In this document: one piece after another, positions 59,693 to 64,000 of the stretch | Layout: each line of letters begins with the position of its first letter | Numbering within the stretch: the stretch's first letter is position 1 | Assembly: GCA_965213935.1 (NCBI GenBank) | Contig: CBDCAO010000012.1 | Span: forward strand, 868,001 to 932,000 | DNA from: Bin52 sp965213935 | Lineage (GTDB): Bacteria > Pseudomonadota > Alphaproteobacteria > Thalassobaculales > Thalassobaculaceae | Length of the DNA stretch: 64,000 nucleotides | Direction of reading: 5' to 3' | Notes under the pieces: generated by a model | Databases searched by the model: none | What the model was told of the DNA's origin: nothing | What the model saw: the letters and a program-made list of their open reading frames with translations, nothing else | Made by a program: the position numbers and the translations under genes

Positions 59693-60388
59693 TCACGGCT
59701 GTTCCACGGCCGGCGGGCCACGGAACCCCCTGGCCACCACATAGGTCTCGGGCGAACGGGGCCGGCTTGCATAGGGCTTGGCATGTCGAACTGCGGCGAA
59801 GCTGCGTTTCATCCGGGCAAGCAGCCCGGCCTCGCTTCCGCCGCGGAAGACCTTGGCCACGAAGGCGCCGTCCGGCGCCAGCACCTGTTCCGCCAGATCG
59901 TAGGCCGCCTCGCACAGGGCCGAGGTCCGCAGTTGATCGGTCAGCGCGTGTCCGGTGGTCGGAGCCGCCATGTCGCTCAGCACCAGGTCTGCAGTGCCGG
60001 AGAGCGCGTTGAGCACCGCCCCGAGGCCGGTCTCTTCCATGAAATCCGCCTCAAGGACCAGGGCACCCGCCACCGGGTCCATCGCGACCATGTCCAGCGC
60101 GATCACCAGGCCCGAGCTGCCGACCCGGGCCGTCACCACCTGGGTCCAGCCGCCAGGCGCCGCGCCAAGGTCGACAACTCGCATGCCGGGGCGCAGGAGG
60201 CCAAAGCGCTCATCGAGCTGCAGGAGCTTGAACGCGGCGCGCGACCGGTAGCCGAGCCGCCGGGCTTCCTGCACGTAAGGATCGTTCAGCTGGCGGTGCA
60301 GCCAGCGTTGTGACGATGCGCTGCGGCCCCGCGCCGTGCGCAGCCGCACCCGCTCCACCCGGACCCCGCCCGTGCTCCTGCCAGCCAT
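59693..60388 (-). CDS. rlmE: 23S rRNA (uridine-2'-O)-methyltransferase RlmE
   Basis: A 231-residue FtsJ/RrmJ. The SAM motif VVDLGAAPGGWTQVV, then ALDMVAMDP and the catalytic K-D-K-E set: Lys in YRSRAAFKLLQL, Asp in LVLSDMAAPTTGH, Lys in AFVAKVFRGG and Glu in SPETYVVARGF. It methylates the 2'-OH of U2552 in the ribosomal A loop. The ATG at 60388 (MAGRSTGGVRVERV) is used; the long upstream frame overlaps hspQ. A basic N-terminal extension before QLNDPYVQEAR probably binds rRNA. Confidence 0.95.
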   Translation of the reverse strand: MAGRSTGGVRVERVRLRTARGRSASSQRWLHRQLNDPYVQEARRLGYRSRAAFKLLQLDERFGLLRPGMRVVDLGAAPGGWTQVVTARVGSSGLVIALDMVAMDPVAGALVLEADFMEETGLGAVLNALSGTADLVLSDMAAPTTGHALTDQLRTSALCEAAYDLAEQVLAPDGAFVAKVFRGGSEAGLLARMKRSFAAVRHAKPYASRPRSPETYVVARGFRGPPAVEQP

Positions 60389-60443
60389 GCCGGTCACACC
60401 CGCCGCGTCGAGAGCACCATGGCGCGCCCGCCTGCCCGCACCG

Positions 60444-60770
60444 TCAGGCGGACATCGATTTCGAGATGTACCGGCCGCCTTCCGGTCCAGTAAACATGCT
60501 GGTGATGTGAGGATGGCCGACCGGACCGTTGTCGCTGTCTTCCAACAGGTTCTGTTCGGAGACGTAGGCGACGTAGTAGCTCTCGGGGTTCTCTGCAAAC
60601 AGGTGGTAATAGGGTTGGTCTCGCCGCGGCCGGCGATCGGCCGGAATGGACCTGTACCACTCCTCTGTGTTCGCAAACTCCGGATCGATATCGAACACGA
60701 CACCTCTGAAGTCGTAATGACGATGCCGCACGATGGCGCCCAGTGCGTATTTGGACTCGACGATCTTCAT
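60444..60770 (-). CDS. hspQ: Heat shock protein HspQ
   Basis: A 108-residue HspQ/YccV-like protein. It has KYALGAIVRHRHYDFRGVVFDIDPEF, WYRSIPADRRPRRDQPYYHL and YVAYVSEQNLLEDSDNGPVGHP, the conserved family blocks. HspQ acts as a specificity factor for the Lon protease and is heat-induced. A possible promoter lies upstream: CTTGCGC with a GATAGT element 17-19 bases on, which could fit RpoH. It is 140 bases from the tRNA-Gln gene on the same strand. Confidence 0.93.
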   Translation of the reverse strand: MKIVESKYALGAIVRHRHYDFRGVVFDIDPEFANTEEWYRSIPADRRPRRDQPYYHLFAENPESYYVAYVSEQNLLEDSDNGPVGHPHITSMFTGPEGGRYISKSMSA

Positions 60771-60911
60771 TGCCGCTCCAAAGTCTTCGCTGTGGCCAGA
60801 ACAATAACTATCGCATTGCAGGCTATGCCGCGCAAGGAATGCAGGCCGACCATGGCAATCTGGACCGGGCCTGTCGGCACTGACCTACCTGACCGTGTCC
60901 GGGGGTCTGGC

Positions 60912-60985
60912 TGGCTGGGGAACCTGGATTCGAACCAGGACCGACGGAGTCAGAGTCCGCTGTTCTACCGTTAAACTATTCCCCA
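60912..60985 (-). tRNA. tRNA-Gln (anticodon CTG)
   Basis: A 74-base cloverleaf on the minus strand including the encoded CCA. The acceptor stem pairs TGGGGAA with TTCCCCA. The anticodon stem GCGGA/TCCGT closes a loop CTCTGAC, giving anticodon CTG for codon CAG. The T-arm reads CCTGGTTCGAATCCAGG. The D-arm contains AGTTTAACGGTAGAAC. Confidence 0.95.
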
Positions 60986-61013
60986 CCGCGCGCGCGGGAA
61001 TACAGGTGGCGCG

Positions 61014-61042
61014 GTGTTAGCATCTTGCGGTTTTCCTGGCAA
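61014..61042 (-). promoter_or_regulatory. Predicted promoter of tRNA-Gln
   Basis: On the minus strand, TTGCCA at 61042-61037, a 17-base spacer and TAACAC at 61019-61014, about 28 bases before the mature tRNA 5' end. The spacing is ideal, while the -10 element is imperfect. Confidence 0.45.
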
Positions 61043-61120
61043 GCGAACCGGTTCCGTACCGGCCCGGATTGCGGTAGGCTTGCCGCACTCGGGCAGCCGC
61101 TTCCACCTCGGGGAGTTCCG

Positions 61121-61831
61121 TTGACTTCCTCGACATCTTCCTCGACACCCGGCAGCATCGCGCAGCGCCCTGCCGACCGGCGCCATCCGGTCAAGCCCCG
61201 GGACTCCGCCAGCATGCTGGTCCTGCGAACCGGATCGCGCGGGCTGGAAGTCCTGATGGGGAGGCGCGGTCGCAAGGCGGTTTTCAACGACGTCTGGGTG
61301 TTTGCCGGCGGCAAGGTGGACCGGGACGACAAGATCGCGTCTCCCGGTACCGATCTTGACCCGGCGGTGGCGCGTCACATCTCAAGCGACCCGTCCCGGG
61401 CCAGGCTGTTCGCCATGGCGGCAGTCCGCGAGACCTGGGAGGAAACCGGGCTTGCGCTCGGCACCCGGGGCAGTCCCGGAGCGACAGGCAGCGACAGTTG
61501 GGAGAGTTTCGGCTCCCTTGGCATCGCACCGGACCTGGCGAAGCTCGGCTATGTCGGCCACGCGATCACCCCCGCCTCGCTCGCGGTCCGGTTCAACGCC
61601 CGGTTCTTCTGCGTCTGGGCCCATGACCTGCAGGGTGAGCTGGCCGGGTCGGGCGAACTGGCGGACCTCGACTTCTTCCCGGCGCGCGAGGCGCGCGACC
61701 TGCCGCTTGTCGATGTTACCCGGTTCATGCTCGACGAGATGCTGCGCCGCGAGGCCAGCGGCTTCGAAACCCCGACGGTCTACCCGTTCTTCGGCTATCG
61801 CAGGGATCGCACCTACCAGCGCTACAGCTGA
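61121..61831 (+). CDS. NUDIX hydrolase family protein
   Basis: A 236-residue NUDIX protein, with LMGRRGRKAVFNDVWVFAGGKVDRDD and the catalytic AAVRETWEETGLALG separated by a 35-residue insert, as in NUDT19-like enzymes. The C-terminal PTVYPFFGYRRDRTYQRYS is conserved. The only start with a good ribosome site is TTG at 61121, preceded by GGGGAG five bases upstream; the open frame extends to 61025 but overlaps the tRNA promoter zone. It may hydrolyse CoA derivatives. Confidence 0.84.
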   Translation: MTSSTSSSTPGSIAQRPADRRHPVKPRDSASMLVLRTGSRGLEVLMGRRGRKAVFNDVWVFAGGKVDRDDKIASPGTDLDPAVARHISSDPSRARLFAMAAVRETWEETGLALGTRGSPGATGSDSWESFGSLGIAPDLAKLGYVGHAITPASLAVRFNARFFCVWAHDLQGELAGSGELADLDFFPAREARDLPLVDVTRFMLDEMLRREASGFETPTVYPFFGYRRDRTYQRYS

Positions 61832-61834
61832 CCG

Positions 61835-62737
61835 CTACCGTGCCCGGTACCGGCCTTCCACGGTAAGCGGGCCCAGGGCCTCGGCACGTCCGGCCTCGAC
61901 CAGGTGGACAAGTGTTGCCAGCAGCGACCTGGCCGCGGCGGCATGCAGGTGCCCGGCAACATCCTCGTAGACCAGCGGCACCATCTCGCCGACCGTCCCG
62001 ATGCCCCGGGCAAGACAGCCAAGTACCCGGTCCTCGCGCTCGTGGCGGTGGGCGATGAAGGCGCGCACCAGCGTGTGCGGGTCGCGGATCTCCGGTCCGT
62101 GCGCCGGGTAGTAGACCTCGTCGTCACGCTCCAGCAGCCGGTCCAGGCTGCGCATGTATGCTCCCATGTCGCCGTCGGGCGGCGAGACGATGCTGGTTGA
62201 CCAGCCCATGACGTGGTCTCCCGGGAACAGCACCCTTCTCTCGTCCCAGGAGAAGCTCAGGTGGTTCGAGGTGTGACCCGGGGTGTGCACACAGCTCACA
62301 GCCCAGTCGTCGCCCTCGATGCGGTCCCCGTCACCCACCGTGTTGTCGGGCGCGAAATCGAAATCACCACCGGCCTCGACCTCTCCGTCACCCGGCGGGC
62401 GACCGCCGCCGTGCGGACCGAACCCCCAGGTCGGGGCACCGGTTGCCTGCGTGAGCGCGCGCGCCGCGGGAGAATGGTCACGGTGGGTGTGGGTGACCAG
62501 GATGTGGCTCACCGTTTCCTGTCCGAGGCCGGCGAGCAGGGCCTCGACGTGTTCGGGCTGATCGGGACCCGGATCGAGCACGGCGACCCTCCCGGTGCCG
62601 AGTACGAACGTGCCGGTCCCGCGAAAGGTAAAGGGCCCCGGATTGTGCGCGGTGATGCGCCGGATCCCCGGCGCCACCATCTCGAGTTCACCGTAGCGGA
62701 CGTCGAAGTCGCGGTTGAGCGGAAGCGCCGTGCTCAT
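61835..62737 (-). CDS. MBL-fold metallo-hydrolase (LACTB2-like)
   Basis: A 300-residue metallo-beta-lactamase-fold protein. The metal-binding motif THTHRDHSPAA, the HTPGHTSNHLSF strand, PGDHVMGWSTSIV and the last His in VYYPAHGPEI are intact. The C-terminal helical winged part (VPLVYEDVAGHLHAAAARSLLATLVHL) resembles the LACTB2/RNase-like group. It is convergent with the NUDIX gene (stops 3 bases apart) and overlaps the upstream PPOX gene by four bases. The substrate may be RNA or a thioester. Confidence 0.9.
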   Translation of the reverse strand: MSTALPLNRDFDVRYGELEMVAPGIRRITAHNPGPFTFRGTGTFVLGTGRVAVLDPGPDQPEHVEALLAGLGQETVSHILVTHTHRDHSPAARALTQATGAPTWGFGPHGGGRPPGDGEVEAGGDFDFAPDNTVGDGDRIEGDDWAVSCVHTPGHTSNHLSFSWDERRVLFPGDHVMGWSTSIVSPPDGDMGAYMRSLDRLLERDDEVYYPAHGPEIRDPHTLVRAFIAHRHEREDRVLGCLARGIGTVGEMVPLVYEDVAGHLHAAAARSLLATLVHLVEAGRAEALGPLTVEGRYRAR

Positions 62738-63225
62738 GCCGTCCCCCGGGCCCCCGGCCCTGCCAGTTCCCCGGATTCGACCAGGCCACGGTAGCGTTCG
62801 AAGTTCTGCCCGATGAGTTCAGGTTCGTCCAGACCGATGTCGTAGGCGGGCGACAGCACCATGCTGGCATCGGTGACCGAGATCTCCACTATGCCCTTCA
62901 TGCGATCGGCGTAGTCGGCCCATGTTCCGAACTTGGCAAGAAGCTCCTCGAACCGGGCACTGCCGCGCGCCGCGTAGCCTGCCTCGCCGCCGACGCGGAC
63001 AGCCTTACGGCGGAACACGTCGATGAAATTGAGCTCGACGAGGGGATTGGCCTCGATGTTGCGAATGGTCCCCGGCGAGCGGAGATCGGAGAATGCGAGG
63101 GTGCGTTCGTCGATGACCACCACCGTCGCCTTGGGCGAGACCGCCGGCCGGCCTTCAGGCGTAACGGTCGCCACGAAGGCGACGGTGTTGTGGCGGATCA
63201 GGTGGGCCATTTGAGCGGTGATCAT
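62734..63225 (-). CDS. Pyridoxamine 5'-phosphate oxidase family protein
   Basis: A 163-residue split-barrel flavin-binding protein. MITAQMAHLIRHNTVAFVATVTPEGRPAVSPKATVVVID and FSDLRSPGTIRNIEANPLVELNFIDVFRRKAVRVGG mark the family. It probably reduces or oxidises a small substrate with FMN or F420-type cofactors. The ATG at 63225 has GGGAGGGATGG just upstream. It overlaps the MBL gene (ATGA), so the two are one transcription unit. Confidence 0.87.
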   Translation of the reverse strand: MITAQMAHLIRHNTVAFVATVTPEGRPAVSPKATVVVIDERTLAFSDLRSPGTIRNIEANPLVELNFIDVFRRKAVRVGGEAGYAARGSARFEELLAKFGTWADYADRMKGIVEISVTDASMVLSPAYDIGLDEPELIGQNFERYRGLVESGELAGPGARGTA

Positions 63226-63284
63226 TCCATCCCTCCCGCACGTGCAGTCTTCGGGGCCGGTCCTATGGAAGGCGTGGTCGGCTG

Positions 63285-64000
63285 TCAATGTTGCGCCCGT
63301 GGCGGTTCCCGCACCCGGTCGCTCCACTGCATGAGCAGGATGCCGCCAAGGACCATGGCGGCCCCCGCCAGCGTCTCGGCCGTGAGCAGTTCCTGAAACA
63401 GCACCATCGCCGCAACGATGCTGGCCACCGGCTGCAGGTTGTTCAACATCGCGGCCGGTTCGGTCCCGATGCGCTGGATCGAGAAGTAGTACAGCGGGAT
63501 CGACGCGGACTGCAGCGCCACGACCAGTCCCAGCGCCCACCAGCCGCTTTCAAGTTCCGGCCAGGCGAAGGCATCGAGCCTGACGGTGAGGGCGCCCAGG
63601 ACCACCGTTGCCACGCAGGATTGGTAGAAGACGATCTGGAACGGGTGCAGACCGCGCGCACGGCGACTGACCCAGACGATGTTGATGGCGCACGCGAGAC
63701 CCGAGGTCAGGCCGAGGGCGACGCCGCGCAGGTCCAGCCGGTCGAGATCGACTCCGAGCATGACCGCCAGGCCCGCGAATGCCGTGAGCATTGCCGCCAT
63801 CTTCACCACGCCGGGCCGGCGTCGGTCGACGGCGCCGTTCAGCAGTGCAACCAGCGGCGGATAGACGAAGAACAGCAGAGCCGCCAGACTGACCGGAATG
63901 TACTTGGTCGCGCCGACATTGCCGAAGGCCATGTGCGAGAACAGGACGCCGGCGAACAGCATCTGCAGCAGGAAACCGGGCGGCAGGCGCAGCGAAACCC
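63285..64000 (-). CDS. EamA family transporter (5' end beyond the window)
   Basis: A drug/metabolite exporter cut by the window edge; the frame stays open from the stop at 63285 to base 64000. The visible part has about seven helices, including GVLFSHMAFGNVGATKYIPVSLAALLFFVYPPLVALL and VALQSASIPLYYFSIQRIGTEPAAMLNNLQPVASIVAAMVLFQELLTAETLAGAAMVLGGILLM. This is the second EamA repeat with most of the first. Such proteins export amino acids or metabolites. The substrate is unknown. Confidence 0.9.
   Translation of the reverse strand, partial: VSLRLPPGFLLQMLFAGVLFSHMAFGNVGATKYIPVSLAALLFFVYPPLVALLNGAVDRRRPGVVKMAAMLTAFAGLAVMLGVDLDRLDLRGVALGLTSGLACAINIVWVSRRARGLHPFQIVFYQSCVATVVLGALTVRLDAFAWPELESGWWALGLVVALQSASIPLYYFSIQRIGTEPAAMLNNLQPVASIVAAMVLFQELLTAETLAGAAMVLGGILLMQWSDRVREPPRAQH

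Noticed and set aside
1..64000. CRISPR array or defence island
   Set aside because: No array of regularly spaced repeats and no Cas or restriction genes; the only hint is the helicase remnant.

Overview
The window reads as a chromosomal segment of a high-GC alphaproteobacterium, plausibly Rhodospirillales-like. This is judged from gene content and order only: ffs-dnaX-ybaB-recR, a DUF1285-NUDIX-CCA cluster, a MoxR-DUF58-DUF4159 operon, and a chorismate mutase-hisC-tyrA cluster near gloB. Genes are dense and short ATGA start/stop overlaps are common. No species can be named from the sequence alone.

Layout. 1-4676 is core metabolism: the 3' end of rsmA, then a minus-strand series acpP-fabF-mltG and yicC-gmk. 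4714-7095 holds a divergent FAD oxidoreductase and an acetamidase/formamidase-type gene. 7145-12288 is a scar: two remnants of a superfamily I helicase flank an outer-membrane-protein gene, an ISAs1-type transposase fragment and a complete group II intron (copy A). 12884-23661 carries a gamma-glutamyltransferase-like gene, the four-gene MoxR operon and the divergent DUF1285-NUDIX-CCA operon. 23681-24991 holds two decayed genes (PPOX family and a GntR/FCD regulator). 25114-35151 is a catabolic and transport stretch: PhyH dioxygenase, CitE-like lyase, MaoC hydratase, Fe-S protein, amidase, HpaI-type aldolase, APH-like kinase, cysE, permease and aldo/keto reductase. 35314-36960 holds a MarR regulator and an EmrA-like protein, followed by a broken ABC ATPase.

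37973-48317 is the main mobile region and it is nested. A second, unrelated group II intron has its reverse transcriptase gene cut in two by an 8.3-kb block, 38704-47006, bounded by a perfect 12-bp direct repeat. The block holds a recombinase-in-trio (RIT) element with perfect 89-bp terminal inverted repeats around three overlapping tyrosine recombinase genes. Directly abutting it is an IS91-like element (tyrosine recombinase plus HUH transposase), which is itself interrupted by copy B of the first group II intron. Deleting the block and one 12-bp repeat restores one continuous RT reading frame.

48845-64000 returns to core genome: SRP RNA with its promoter, dnaX-ybaB-recR, nitroreductase, GST, gloB, an enolase-superfamily gene, a methyltransferase, the aromatic amino acid trio, two NUDIX genes, rlmE, hspQ, tRNA-Gln(CTG), an MBL-fold hydrolase overlapping a PPOX gene, and an EamA transporter cut by the window end. 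The window has no CRISPR array and no rRNA that I can see.
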